Shown here one piece after another: positions 17,955-26,982 of a stretch of 64,000 nt of DNA. The notes under the pieces are model-generated. The model made no database searches and was not told the origin of the DNA. It worked only from the letters and a program-made list of their open reading frames with translations. The number at the start of each line of letters is the position of its first letter. Positions within the stretch are counted from its first letter, which is position 1. A program made the position numbers and the translations under genes. Source of the DNA: Acidovorax sp. KKS102 (GTDB lineage: Bacteria; Pseudomonadota; Gammaproteobacteria; Burkholderiales; Burkholderiaceae_C); contig NC_018708.1 of NCBI RefSeq assembly GCF_000302535.1, forward strand, positions 868,001 through 932,000. Reading direction: 5' to 3'.

Positions 17955-20210
17955 GTGGTGGTGTCGGCAGCAGCGGCGGCAGCGCACGCAACCCTCCGGA
18001 CCCGGGCTCCCGGTGCCTCGGTCAACCGGCCCCTGTGGGTCTGGCTGGCCATGGGCGTGCTGGGGTACCTGGTGTTCCCCTGGTATGCACAGCAGGACGC
18101 CAATGGCCTGCTGGCGGTGGGCCAGGTCTTCAGCAGCGAGCAGGCGGCCAACGGACTGATGCAGGCGGCCTTGTTCGGGCGCCCCTGGCTGTGGCTGGGC
18201 CTGGCCGGGCTGGCGGTGGCGGGCCTGGGGGCCTGCCTGCCCGCCGGGCGCAAGCAAGGCACGCTGCTGGTGGCGGGGGGCGCACTGGGGCTGGCGGCCC
18301 TGCTGCTCAGCGGCTTTGCGATTGGTGCGCGCGGCTGGGCGTTTGAATGGATGAACACCAGCCTGGGCGAACTGGGCGCGCGCCAGCCCGGCATGGGCTG
18401 GGGCGGGTTTGTGGTGCTGTCGGCACTGCTGGTGCTGCTGTCGTTCGGCATTGCGCGGCGGGGCTTCTTCAAGGGCGACCTGTTCGTGGCGGCTGCGGTG
18501 GTGGGCTGTGGAAGCCTGCTGGCGCTGTTCATCGTGTTCCCGGTGCTCAAGGCGCTGTCGGCGGCGTTTTTTCTGGAAGACGGCCCGTTCTCGCTGGCCG
18601 TGGTGTGGGAGCGCATCGCGCACGAGCGCAACTTCAGCCTGTCGTGCCTGGCGAACTTGGGTGGAGGCCAGCGCTGTGGCGTGGCCTGGAACACGCTGTT
18701 TCTGGGCCTGATGACGGCCACCAGCACGACGCTGCTGGGCACCTTCATGGCGCTGATGGCCGAGCGCGCCTCGCGCCGCTATGCGCGGCCGCTGAACATC
18801 GTGGCGCTGCTGCCCATCATCACGCCGCCGTTTGTGGTGGGCCTGGGGCTCATCCTGCTGTTCGGCCGTGCGGGGGTGTTCAACCAGTTTCTGGAATACG
18901 CGTTTGGCATCACGCCGTCGCGCTGGTTCTACGGCTGGCTGGGCGTGTGGGTGGCGCAGACCTTTGCCTTCACACCCATTGCTTTCATGATCATGCGCGG
19001 CGTGGTGCAGGGCGTGGCGCCCAGTCTGGAAGAGGCCGCGCAAACGCTGCGTGCCAGCCCGCACCGCACCTTCATGACCGTGACCCTGCCGCTGCTCAAG
19101 CCCGGCCTGGCCAATGCGTTCCTGGTGGGCTTCATCGAAAGCATGGCTGACTTCGGCAACCCCATCGTGGTGGGCGGGCAGTTCTCGGTGCTGTCCACCG
19201 AAATCTTCTTTGCCATCGTGGGCGCGCAGTACGACCAGGGCCGTGCGGCATCGCTGGCCTGGATCCTCACTTTCTTTGCGCTCACGGTGTTTGCCATCCA
19301 GCGCGGGCTGTTGGGCAAGCAGAACTTCACCACCGTGTCGGGCAAGGGTGACGCGGGCATTGCCATGCCGTTGCCCCGGGGCGTGCGCCGCGTGGTGCAT
19401 TCGATTGCGCTGCCCTGGATGGCCTTCACGCTCATCGTGTACCTGTTTGCATTGGCCGGCGGCTTTGTGCAGACCTGGGGGCGCGACTACACCATCACCT
19501 TGGCGCATTTCCGTACCGCGTTCAGCGTGGAATGGGGCGAGTTTGGTGTGGTGTGGGCGGGCACGGCGTGGAACTCGTTCTTCACCACCCTCAAGCTCGC
19601 CGCCATCTCCGCGCCGCTCACGGCCACGCTGGGCATTGCCATTGCGTGGCTGCTGGCACGCACCGAGTTCCGGGGGCAGGGCGCGTTCGAGTTTGCAGCG
19701 CTGCTGGCTTTTGCCATTCCCGGCACGGTGCTGGGCGTGAGCTACATCCTGGCGTTCAACGTGCCGCCGTTCGAGCTGACGGGCACCGCCCTCATCATCG
19801 TGCTGTGCTTCATGTTCCGTAACCTGCCGGTGGGTGTGCGGGCGGGCACGGCGGCGTTCAAGCAACTCGACCGGTCGCTCGATGAGGCGTCCGTCATGCT
19901 GCGCGCGGGCAGCGTGCAGACGCTGCGCCATGTGGTGCTGCCGCTGCTCAAGCCCGCGCTGGTGGCTGCACTGGTCTACAGCTTTGTGCGCGCCATCACC
20001 ACCGTGAGCGCGGTGATCTTCCTGGTCACAGCCGAGAACGAGCTGGCCACCACCTACATCATCGGCCGCGTGGGCAATGGCGATTATGGCGTGGCGCTGG
20101 CGTACTGCACGGTGCTCATCATCCTGATGTCGGCCTCCATCGGACTCATTCAGCTGCTGGTGGGTGATCGCAAACTGGGCCGCCGTGGAGCCGCTCCCGC
20201 TGCGCACTGA
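17955..20210 (+). CDS. afuB: AfuB-like fused ABC transporter permease
   Basis: A 751-aa inner-membrane permease with two transport domains in one chain. Each half has the EAA-type cytoplasmic loop: EEAAQTLRASPHRTFMTVTL in the first, DEASVMLRAGSVQTLRHVVL in the second. Many hydrophobic segments are visible, and an extra N-terminal membrane region of about 200 residues precedes the first domain. Fused permeases of this kind accompany AfuA and related binding proteins. The start is one of three consecutive GTG codons (17955, 17958, 17961); AGGGG at 17951-17955 would best fit the third. Only three bases separate it from afuA. Confidence 0.85.
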   Translation: MVVSAAAAAAHATLRTRAPGASVNRPLWVWLAMGVLGYLVFPWYAQQDANGLLAVGQVFSSEQAANGLMQAALFGRPWLWLGLAGLAVAGLGACLPAGRKQGTLLVAGGALGLAALLLSGFAIGARGWAFEWMNTSLGELGARQPGMGWGGFVVLSALLVLLSFGIARRGFFKGDLFVAAAVVGCGSLLALFIVFPVLKALSAAFFLEDGPFSLAVVWERIAHERNFSLSCLANLGGGQRCGVAWNTLFLGLMTATSTTLLGTFMALMAERASRRYARPLNIVALLPIITPPFVVGLGLILLFGRAGVFNQFLEYAFGITPSRWFYGWLGVWVAQTFAFTPIAFMIMRGVVQGVAPSLEEAAQTLRASPHRTFMTVTLPLLKPGLANAFLVGFIESMADFGNPIVVGGQFSVLSTEIFFAIVGAQYDQGRAASLAWILTFFALTVFAIQRGLLGKQNFTTVSGKGDAGIAMPLPRGVRRVVHSIALPWMAFTLIVYLFALAGGFVQTWGRDYTITLAHFRTAFSVEWGEFGVVWAGTAWNSFFTTLKLAAISAPLTATLGIAIAWLLARTEFRGQGAFEFAALLAFAIPGTVLGVSYILAFNVPPFELTGTALIIVLCFMFRNLPVGVRAGTAAFKQLDRSLDEASVMLRAGSVQTLRHVVLPLLKPALVAALVYSFVRAITTVSAVIFLVTAENELATTYIIGRVGNGDYGVALAYCTVLIILMSASIGLIQLLVGDRKLGRRGAAPAAH

Positions 20211-20236
20211 CCCCCTCTGAAAAAAGAAAACACGCC

Positions 20237-21319
20237 ATGAACAACAATGACGCGGGCATCGTGTTCCGCAACATCACCAAGCGCTACGGCAGCGACAGCA
20301 GCGCGGCCCTGGCCGTCAAGGGCATCAGCTTTGAGGTGCCACGCGGCACGCTCACCACCATCCTCGGCCCTTCGGGCTGCGGCAAGACGACCACCTTGCG
20401 CATGATTGCGGGGCTGGAATCGCCCACTTCGGGCGAGATCTTCATCGCAGGCCAGGACGTGACCACGCTGGGCCCCGCGCAACGCAATGTGAGCATGATG
20501 TTCCAGAGCTACGCGCTGTTCCCGCACATGAACGTGGTCGAGAACGTGATGTATGGCCTGCGCATGTCGGGCCAGCCCAAGGAGCAGGCGCGCGCCAAGT
20601 CCGTGGAGGCGCTGCGCGGCGTGGGCCTGGTGGGCTATGACGACCGCCTGCCCAGCGAGCTGTCAGGCGGGCAGCAGCAGCGCGTGGCCTTGGCCCGCGC
20701 GCTGGTGCTGGAGCCCGAGGTGCTGCTGTTTGACGAGCCCTTGTCCAACCTCGACGCCCGCCTGCGCCGTGAGATGCGTGAGGAGATCCGCGCGCTGCAG
20801 CAGCGCCTGTCGCTCACGGTGGCCTATGTCACGCACGACCAGGCCGAGGCCATGGCGGTGAGCGACCAGATCATCGTGATGAACCAGGGCCTGATTGCGC
20901 AGAAGGGCTCGCCCCGTGCGCTGTACGAAACCCCGCACAGCGAGTTTGTTGCGGGCTTCATGGGTGAGGCCATGCTGTTCCCGGCGGTGGCCGACCCTGA
21001 TGGCACGGTGGCGCTCGGCCCGCTGGTGCTGCGCCCGCGCATGGCGGTGCAGAGCGGCCCGGTGAAGGTGGCGGTGCGACCCGAGGCCTGGCGCATTCAC
21101 CGCCAGGGCACGGGCCTCCTACCTGCGCGGCTGGACAAGCGTGCCTACCTGGGCGCGGTGTACGAATACACCTTCGAGACCGCGCTCGGCCACATCTTTG
21201 TGGTGTCGTCCGACCTGGACGATGTGCTGGCCGTGGGGGACGCCGTGCAACTGAGCCTGGGTGCCCATGGCGTATCGGTGGTTGGTAGTACCGAAGCTGC
21301 CCGGACCAATGCGGAATAA
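20237..21319 (+). CDS. afuC: AfuC-like ABC transporter ATPase
   Basis: A 360-aa importer ATPase. It has Walker [10 protein letters not shown] (about residue 45), the signature [15 protein letters not shown], Walker [16 protein letters not shown], the switch histidine in VTHDQ, and a C-terminal TOBE-like region ([11 protein letters not shown]). Length and layout match the PotA/FbpC/AfuC group. It follows the permease by 26 bp and is followed by transaldolase after 7 bp. The importer and the pentose-phosphate enzyme therefore probably share one transcript. Confidence 0.9.
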   Translation: MNNNDAGIVFRNITKRYGSDSSAALAVKGISFEVPRGTLTTILGPSGCGKTTTLRMIAGLESPTSGEIFIAGQDVTTLGPAQRNVSMMFQSYALFPHMNVVENVMYGLRMSGQPKEQARAKSVEALRGVGLVGYDDRLPSELSGGQQQRVALARALVLEPEVLLFDEPLSNLDARLRREMREEIRALQQRLSLTVAYVTHDQAEAMAVSDQIIVMNQGLIAQKGSPRALYETPHSEFVAGFMGEAMLFPAVADPDGTVALGPLVLRPRMAVQSGPVKVAVRPEAWRIHRQGTGLLPARLDKRAYLGAVYEYTFETALGHIFVVSSDLDDVLAVGDAVQLSLGAHGVSVVGSTEAARTNAE

Positions 21320-21326
21320 TGGCGCC

Positions 21327-22277
21327 ATGACGAACCAACTCGACGCCCTCAAACAGTTCACCACCGTGGTTGCCGACACCGGCGACTTTCTGCAACTGGC
21401 CCAGTTCCGTCCGCAGGACGCGACGACCAACCCTTCGCTGATCCTCAAGGCGGTGCAGAAGCCCGAATACGCGCCGCTGCTCAAGGACACCGTTGCCAAG
21501 TGGCAAGGGCGTGCGATGGACGAGGTGATCGACCGCCTGCTGGTGCGTTTTGGCTGCGAGATCCTGACCCACGTGCCCGGCCGCGTCTCCACCGAAGTGG
21601 ACGCCCGCCTGAGCTTTGACACCAGCGCCACCGTCACGCGCGCCGAACGCATCATCGAGCTGTACCAGGCCGAAGGCATCCACATCGACCGCGTGCTCAT
21701 CAAGATCGCGGCCACGTGGGAGGGCATCCAGGCCGCCGCACAGCTGGAGCGCAAGGGCATTCACACCAACCTCACGCTGCTGTTCTCGTTCGCCCAGGCC
21801 GTGGCCTGCGGCCAGGCCAAGGTGCAGCTGATCTCGCCTTTCGTAGGCCGCATTTACGACTGGTACAAGAAGCAGGCCGGAGCGAGCTGGGACGAAGCTG
21901 CGCGCGCTGGCGCCAACGACCCGGGCGTGCAGTCGGTCACGCAGATCTACAACCACTACAAGCGTTTTGGCATTGCCACCGAGGTGATGGGCGCGAGTTT
22001 CCGCAATGTGGGGCAGATCACGGCGTTGGCCGGGTGTGATCTGTTGACCATTGCACCCGAGCTGTTGGCGCAGCTGGCTGCGAGTGATGCACCGTTGCAG
22101 CGGGCGTTGGATGCGGAGGCTGCCAAGGCGATGAACCTGCCTGCGGTGAACTATGACGAGGCGGGGTTCCGGTTTGCGCTGAATGAGGATGCGATGGCGA
22201 CCGAGAAGCTGGCTGAGGGGATTCGGGCGTTTGCGGTGGATGCTGTGAAGCTGGAGAAGCTGATCCTGGCGGCCTGA
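21327..22277 (+). CDS. tal: transaldolase
   Basis: A 316-aa TalB-type transaldolase that transfers a dihydroxyacetone unit between sedoheptulose-7-phosphate and glyceraldehyde-3-phosphate. The Schiff-base lysine is K126 in [22 protein letters not shown] is the conserved N-terminal motif and [10 protein letters not shown] lies near the end of the barrel. ATG 21327 gives the usual length; an upstream in-frame start overlaps afuC. It is linked in one operon with the AfuABC-like importer, which is a strong hint that the importer brings in hexose or sedoheptulose phosphates. Confidence 0.95.
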   Translation: MTNQLDALKQFTTVVADTGDFLQLAQFRPQDATTNPSLILKAVQKPEYAPLLKDTVAKWQGRAMDEVIDRLLVRFGCEILTHVPGRVSTEVDARLSFDTSATVTRAERIIELYQAEGIHIDRVLIKIAATWEGIQAAAQLERKGIHTNLTLLFSFAQAVACGQAKVQLISPFVGRIYDWYKKQAGASWDEAARAGANDPGVQSVTQIYNHYKRFGIATEVMGASFRNVGQITALAGCDLLTIAPELLAQLAASDAPLQRALDAEAAKAMNLPAVNYDEAGFRFALNEDAMATEKLAEGIRAFAVDAVKLEKLILAA

Positions 22278-22307
22278 GGTCGGGCTTATTTTTTGTGAGC
22301 GGCTGGT

Positions 22308-22341
22308 GCCTGGGTTGCAGGTGCTGGCCGCTTTTGTTTTT
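22308..22341 (+). terminator. probable terminator after tal
   Basis: AGCGGC (22308-22313) pairs with GCCGCT (22327-22332), with further partial pairing inside. It is followed at once by TTTGTTTTT. This would end the afuABC-tal unit. Confidence 0.6.
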
Positions 22342-22384
22342 GCTGGGCTATTGCGAGCACATCGAGCCGCATGCTTGCGTTTGG

Positions 22385-23024
22385 GGCGGGAGCCGGGTTG
22401 TCGCCCCGGCGGGCGAGGTACTTGTTCTTTGCTTCGCCAAAGAAAAGTACCCAAAAGAAAGGCGACCCCCAGTCTGCGACCCCTTCGCGATGCGAAGGGG
22501 CAAACCTGCATCGGGGCGGTTGCGGGGTGCGCCGTGGAACTCACTGCGCTGCGTTGCAGCTTCGTTCAGACATCCACGGCGAGTCAGTTCACGAAGCACG
22601 CGCGCTTCGACGCGCGTGCCACCCCGCAACCGCCCCGCCGCAGGCGCAGCCAGCAGGGGTGGGGCAGCCGAACAGCCAACATCCGTTCGGGCCATTGCTG
22701 CGCTCGGCCTGGCCTGCGCAGCGCGTGGCGCTTGCGCCCGCGAGTTGGGGCCGAGCGCAGCGATGGCCCGTGTGGATGTTCTGCTCCCTTGCCCCTCTGG
22801 ATGCGCCGAGGAGCGCAGGGTTTGGCGGATCAGGACTCGCGATTGTCTGAGCGAAGTGAAACGGAGCGAGTTCGAGCGAGACCCCGCCAAACCCGAGCAC
22901 TACAGGTTGCCCCGAAGCGAAGCGCAGGGGACGCAGACAGTGGGGTCGCCCTTTCTTTGGTTCCTTTCTTTCGGCGACGCGAAAGAAAGGGACTCGCATG
23001 CCGGGCGACTCCCGGCCTCCGCCC
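22385..23024. repeat. 640-bp nested palindromic element, no gene inside
   Basis: The gap of about 925 bp after tal is largely filled by this element. Its outer arms (22385-22510 and 22911-23024) are imperfect inverted repeats of about 115-125 bp. Both contain CCAAAAGAAAGGCGACC or its complement and the word GAAGGGG or GAAGCGAAG. Inside are further pairs: GGGGCGGTTGCGGGGT (near 22516) with ACCCCGCAACCGCCCC (near 22621), and GGCCATTGCTGCGCTCGGCC (near 22700) with a near complement at about 22750. Several frames stay open because of GC bias, but none resembles a protein family. Confidence 0.65.
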
Positions 23025-23137
23025 TCAGTGACGGCATGCCATTCGATGAGCACGCGCCCCCAAGACTGAGAGTGCAAAAAAGACGCATCAAACCGTCAAC
23101 GTCGGCCGGAAAACTCCCGCCCGGAAGTGCTGGAAGA

Positions 23138-23189
23138 AGCTATAAAAATGATAGCTACCAAGGCATGAAAAACTAGCGCCCCCAGCCGA
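23138..23189 (+). repeat. family A intergenic repeat, copy 4
   Basis: GCTATaaaaatgATAGCTAC is followed by GGCATGAAAAACTAGCGCCC. It lies between the long palindromic element and the 3' end of the sensor kinase gene. Confidence 0.7.
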
Positions 23190-23202
23190 TAACACCCAAA
23201 AC

Positions 23203-24600
23203 TCACCCCGCAGGCAGCCGCATCCCCACCCGCAACCCCTTCGGCACCACCCCCTCCGCCACGGTCCGCCCCCCGTGCCGCAGCGCGATCTCTTCCACGA
23301 TTGACAGCCCCAGCCCACACCCCCCTGCCTTGTCCGACCCGCGCCAGAACCGCGCAAACAAATCGCCCAGGTGCTCCGCTGGTACGCCCGGTCCGTCGTC
23401 CTCCACCACCAGCAACGCCCAGTGCCCGGGTTCCTCATGGCCCACACGCACCGTTACGGTGGCGCCGGGGCCGGCGTAGTGCAGGGCGTTGTCGATGAGG
23501 TTGTTCAACGCCTCCCGCAGCAGCAGCGGGTGGCCCTGCGCGGGCAGGTGGTCCACGCCCTCGTAGCCCAAGTCCATGCCCTGCGCCAGTGCGCGGGCGG
23601 CCCATTCGCGGGCCACCTCGCGGGCCAGGGCGGCGAGGTCGATGGACTGCATCTCCACGTTCGACTCCGAGCGCGCCAACTGCAGCAGCTGGTGCACCAG
23701 GTGGGCGCTGCGTTGTGCGGCCGACAGCACCTTTTGCAGGCGGGCCTGCACGGCGGGTTCGTGGCTTTCGTGCAGGGCCAGCTCGGTCTGGCCGATCAGG
23801 CCGGCGAGCGGCGTGCGCAACTGGTGGGCGGCGTCGTTCAGAAAACGCTTTTCCTTTTGCTGGCCGCGCGCCACGGTCTCCAGCAGGCGGTTGATGGTGC
23901 TGGCCAGCGAATGCACTTCCTGCGGTGCTGAGGTCAGCTCAATGGGCGGCAGCGGCGTGGTGCCCGTGTGGGGCTGTGCGCCTGCACGTTCAATTTGCGC
24001 CTCCAGGCGCTTGAGGGGTTGCAGGCCGCGCAGCACGCCGGCGTACACCACGGCGCTCAGGGCCAGTCCCATCAGGCCCATGGGGAGCACCATGCGCTCC
24101 AGCAGTTCCTGCGCAATGCGCTCGCGCACCGTGAGGCTCTGTGCCACCTGCACGCGCAGGCGCTGGCGGGTGGAGGCGGTGCCGTAGTCCACATCCAGCA
24201 AGGCCACGCGCACCGGTTTGTCGTCCACCCGCGCCTGGTACAAAAACGCCTCGCCCACCGCCACATCGACCTGGGCGGGCGGTGCCGGCAGCTGCGCGTT
24301 GCCCAGCAAAAAGCGGCCGGGCGGGGACGACACCATGTAGGTGATGCGGTCGGCCGGGTCCTGCTCCAGGATGTCCTGCGCGGCCTTCGGAAAGTCCACC
24401 AGCAGCCCGTCGCCAATCGGCTTGATCTGCCGCGCCAGCGCCCGCACCGACTGGGTCAGCGTCTGGTCAATGCCCTTTTCGCCGTTCTGTAGCGCAATGC
24501 GCCACGCCAGGAACCCGCCCGACAGCCACAGCACCAGCTGCGGCAGCAGCAGCCACAGCAGCAGCTTGCGTTGAAGAGAGACCCCTGGTACGTGGCGCAT
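23203..24600 (-). CDS. two-component sensor histidine kinase (TctE/QseC-like)
   Basis: A 465-aa membrane histidine kinase. The first membrane helix (LLLWLLLPQLVLWLSGGFLA) is followed by a periplasmic domain of about 130 residues of the TctE type, and a second helix (VLPMGLMGLALSAVVYAGVL). HAMP, the phosphoacceptor in NDAAHQLRTPLAGL, and the ATP domain (NLIDNALHYAG, DDGPGVP, GLGLSIV) complete it. The frame is open up to 24681, but that stretch encodes the family B repeat; ATG 24600, just before the membrane helix, is preferred. It lies downstream of the response regulator gene and diverges from the sugar ABC importer, which suggests a role in sugar uptake control. Confidence 0.88.
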   Translation of the reverse strand: MRHVPGVSLQRKLLLWLLLPQLVLWLSGGFLAWRIALQNGEKGIDQTLTQSVRALARQIKPIGDGLLVDFPKAAQDILEQDPADRITYMVSSPPGRFLLGNAQLPAPPAQVDVAVGEAFLYQARVDDKPVRVALLDVDYGTASTRQRLRVQVAQSLTVRERIAQELLERMVLPMGLMGLALSAVVYAGVLRGLQPLKRLEAQIERAGAQPHTGTTPLPPIELTSAPQEVHSLASTINRLLETVARGQQKEKRFLNDAAHQLRTPLAGLIGQTELALHESHEPAVQARLQKVLSAAQRSAHLVHQLLQLARSESNVEMQSIDLAALAREVAREWAARALAQGMDLGYEGVDHLPAQGHPLLLREALNNLIDNALHYAGPGATVTVRVGHEEPGHWALLVVEDDGPGVPAEHLGDLFARFWRGSDKAGGCGLGLSIVEEIALRHGGRTVAEGVVPKGLRVGMRLPAG

Positions 24601-24649
24601 GTCAGCGAACCCCACTGCGGGAGGTGGTGAAAGCCCGCAACGCGTGCCG

Positions 24650-24778
24650 CTGGCGCGGCCGAGGCGCGGGATGCCGAGCAAGGGTCGCCTCGCAGCGAGG
24701 GCAGCGTCCCCCTGCCCGCGCAGCGCAGCGAAGCGAGAGCGGGGGGAAGGCGCGCAGCGACTCAGGGGGGGGTGCCAT
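24650..24778 (-). repeat. family B GC-rich repeat, copy 2
   Basis: On the minus strand it starts seven bases after the response regulator stop codon, with CCCCCCCTGAGTCGCTGCGC. It goes on with CCTTCCCCCCGCTCTCGC and GGGGGACGCTGCCCTCGC. It separates the response regulator from its kinase and has the same orientation to the preceding gene as the other copies. This copy has more substitutions than copies 1 and 3. Confidence 0.7.
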
Positions 24779-25495
24779 CTACGGCTTGTTCAGCATGTAC
24801 CCCAGCCCCCGGATATTGCGGATCACCAGGTTGGACTGGTCGAGCTTCTTGCGCAGGCGGTGCACATACACCTCCAGCGCATTGGAGTTCAGCGGGGCGG
24901 CGGTCTGGCCGGGCTCGGGCGGGCTGGCGCGCCAGGCGGCCAGCACGTCGTCGCGGGTGACGACTTCGCCGCAGCGGTGGGCCAGCAGCTCCAGCAGCTC
25001 CCACTCGCGCTGGGTCAGCTCCAGCAGATCGCCGTTCAGCGCGGCGGAATGGCTGGCGTGGTCTAGCACCAGCGGGCCGATGGTGGTGTTGGCAACGCCG
25101 GCCGCGCTGCTGGCCTGGGTGAAGGCGGGCTGGCGTGCGCGGCGCAGCATGGCCTGCAGGCGGGCCTGCAGCTCCTGCATGTTGAAGGGCTTGGTGATGT
25201 AGTCGTCGGCCCCGGCGTTCAGGCCCAGCACGCGGTCATCGACGCCGTCGCGGGCGGTGAGGATCAGCACGGGCAGGCCGGCAATGTGCGCGCGGGCCCA
25301 GGTCAGCAGTTCCATGCCGTCGGCGCCGGGCAGGCCCAGGTCCAGGATGATGCCGTCCACTGCCTGCGTCTGCAAAAGCGCCATGGCCTGCGCCACGCTG
25401 CTGGCGGTGCAGACGCTGTAATCGAGTTGCTTGAGCTGGCCGGTGAGAGCGTCGAGCAGGAGGGCGTCGTCTTCGACAATCAGTATCGTGGCCAT
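24779..25495 (-). CDS. OmpR-family response regulator
   Basis: A 238-aa response regulator. The receiver domain has the acidic pocket VEDD (residues 7-10), phosphoacceptor D52 in LDLGLPG and the lysine of YITKPFN. The C-terminal winged helix has TQREWELLELLAHRCGEVVT and VYVHRLRKKLDQSNLVIRNI. It is transcribed with the sensor kinase and diverges from the sugar importer at 25671, with a 175-bp gap between them. A two-component system at the same position (GltR/GtrS) controls glucose uptake in Pseudomonas; a similar job here is inferred from context only. Confidence 0.92.
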   Translation of the reverse strand: MATILIVEDDALLLDALTGQLKQLDYSVCTASSVAQAMALLQTQAVDGIILDLGLPGADGMELLTWARAHIAGLPVLILTARDGVDDRVLGLNAGADDYITKPFNMQELQARLQAMLRRARQPAFTQASSAAGVANTTIGPLVLDHASHSAALNGDLLELTQREWELLELLAHRCGEVVTRDDVLAAWRASPPEPGQTAAPLNSNALEVYVHRLRKKLDQSNLVIRNIRGLGYMLNKP

Positions 25496-25583
25496 GGATT
25501 GAGCATAACAAAGGCCCCCGCAACGGCCCCGCTGTGGGGCCGCTGCGACTCTCAGGGAAAGCCCTGAGAATTAAATTAATTAT

Positions 25584-25598
25584 TGTAATTAAAGTACC
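25584..25598 (+). promoter_or_regulatory. HexR-like box upstream of the sugar ABC importer
   Basis: TGTAATTAAAGTACC differs at three positions from the symmetric HexR-type word TGTAATTAAATTACA. It lies 73 bp before the binding-protein gene in an A+T-rich island unusual for this window. It would tie importer expression to KDPG levels. Confidence 0.55.
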
Positions 25599-25670
25599 GA
25601 CTGCGCTGAACGGCACCGGTATCACGGCGCAGCAACGGATTCTGGAAAACAACGTCGAGGAGACAAGGGT

Positions 25671-26921
25671 ATGTGGAAGATGACAAAGATCGCCGCACTG
25701 GCGGTGGGCCTGGCGGCCGCGATGTCTGCCAGCGCGGGGGAGGTCGAGGTCCTGCACTACTGGACATCGGGCGGCGAGGCCAAGTCGGCTGCCGAGCTCA
25801 AGAAGATCATGCAGTCCAAGGGCCATACCTGGCGCGACTTTGCCGTGGCGGGCGGCGGTGGCGACAGCGCCATGACGGTGCTCAAGAGCCGCGTGATCTC
25901 GGGCAACCCGCCCTCGGCCGCCCAGGTCAAGGGCCCGGCGATCCAGGAATGGGCGTCTGAAGGCGTACTGGCCAATGTCGATGCACTGGCCAAGACCGAG
26001 AAGTGGGACGACGTGCTGCCCAAGGTGGTCGCCGACGTGATGAAGTACAAGGGCAGTTACGTGGCCGCCCCCGTCAACGTGCACCGCGTGAACTGGCTGT
26101 GGGCCAGCTCCGATGCGCTCAAGAAGGCGGGCGTGGCGAGCATGCCCAAGACCTGGGACGAATTCTTTGCCGCAGCCGACAAGCTCAAGGCCGCAGGCCT
26201 GATCCCCGTGGCGCATGGCGGCCAGAACTGGCAGGACTTCACGACCTTTGAATCCGTGGTGCTGGGCGTGGGTGGTGCCAAGTTCTACCAGGACGCGCTG
26301 GTCAAGCTGGACGACAAGGCCATCAACAGCGACACCATGAAGAAGTCGCTGGAGACCTTCCGCCGCATCAAGACCTACACCGATCCTGGCGCTCCCGGCC
26401 GCGACTGGAACCTGGCCACGGCCATGCTCATCCAGGGCAAGGCGGGCTTCCAGCTGATGGGTGACTGGGCCAAAGGTGAGTTCATCGCGGCCAACAAGGC
26501 GCCGGGCAAGGACTTCCAGTGCGCAGCGGCACCGGGCACGGCCAACGCGTTCACCTTCAACGTGGACTCGTTCATCCTGTTCAAGCTCAAGGACGCAGCA
26601 GCACAGAAGGCGCAGAGCGACCTGGCCAGCTCCATCATGAGCCCTGAGTTCCAGGAGGTGTTCAACCTCAACAAGGGCTCGATCCCTGTGCGCACCGGAC
26701 AGAAGATGGACAAGTTTGACGACTGCGCCAAGCTGTCCAGCAAAGACTTTGCCGACACTGCCAAGAGCGGTGGCCTGGTGCCCAGCGTGGCCCATGGCAT
26801 GGCGATTGCGCCTGCCACCGAAGGGGCGATCAAGGATGTCGTCAGCCAGTTCTGGAACGACGACAAGGTGAGCGTCGCCGACGCCATGAAGAAGATCGCG
26901 GCCGCCGCGAAGACCAAGTAA
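25671..26921 (+). CDS. gtsA: sugar ABC transporter substrate-binding protein (glucose/mannose type)
   Basis: A 416-aa family 1 extracellular solute-binding protein. The Sec signal is KIAALAVGLAAAMSASAGE. The mature protein begins VEVLHYWTSGGEAKSAAEL, which is typical of the GtsA glucose/mannose-binding proteins, and WLWASSDALKKAG and LMGDWAKGEF further support the group. A GAGGAGACAAGGG stretch precedes ATG 25671. It heads a cluster with a porin, two permeases and an ATPase and lies close to glucokinase, zwf and edd-eda, so glucose is the most likely ligand. Confidence 0.92.
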   Translation: MWKMTKIAALAVGLAAAMSASAGEVEVLHYWTSGGEAKSAAELKKIMQSKGHTWRDFAVAGGGGDSAMTVLKSRVISGNPPSAAQVKGPAIQEWASEGVLANVDALAKTEKWDDVLPKVVADVMKYKGSYVAAPVNVHRVNWLWASSDALKKAGVASMPKTWDEFFAAADKLKAAGLIPVAHGGQNWQDFTTFESVVLGVGGAKFYQDALVKLDDKAINSDTMKKSLETFRRIKTYTDPGAPGRDWNLATAMLIQGKAGFQLMGDWAKGEFIAANKAPGKDFQCAAAPGTANAFTFNVDSFILFKLKDAAAQKAQSDLASSIMSPEFQEVFNLNKGSIPVRTGQKMDKFDDCAKLSSKDFADTAKSGGLVPSVAHGMAIAPATEGAIKDVVSQFWNDDKVSVADAMKKIAAAAKTK

Positions 26922-26982
26922 GTAAGCCGTGTCCAACACACGCACCCGCACGCACTAAAACCAACCCCAGAGGGATCCCATC

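Noticed and set aside
16893..20207. Minus-strand open frame of about 1100 codons
   Set aside because: Antisense to the AfuA-like and permease genes; rich in Arg, His and Gln with no domain. A by-product of codon bias.
16923..21319. Iron(III) ABC transporter as the functional label
   Set aside because: Family-level naming only. The gene context (hexR, tal) and AfuA-like motifs argue for sugar phosphates.
22400..23180. Protein-coding genes in the palindromic region after tal
   Set aside because: Several frames stay open on both strands, but all follow the inverted-repeat symmetry, have no ribosome-binding sites and resemble no family.
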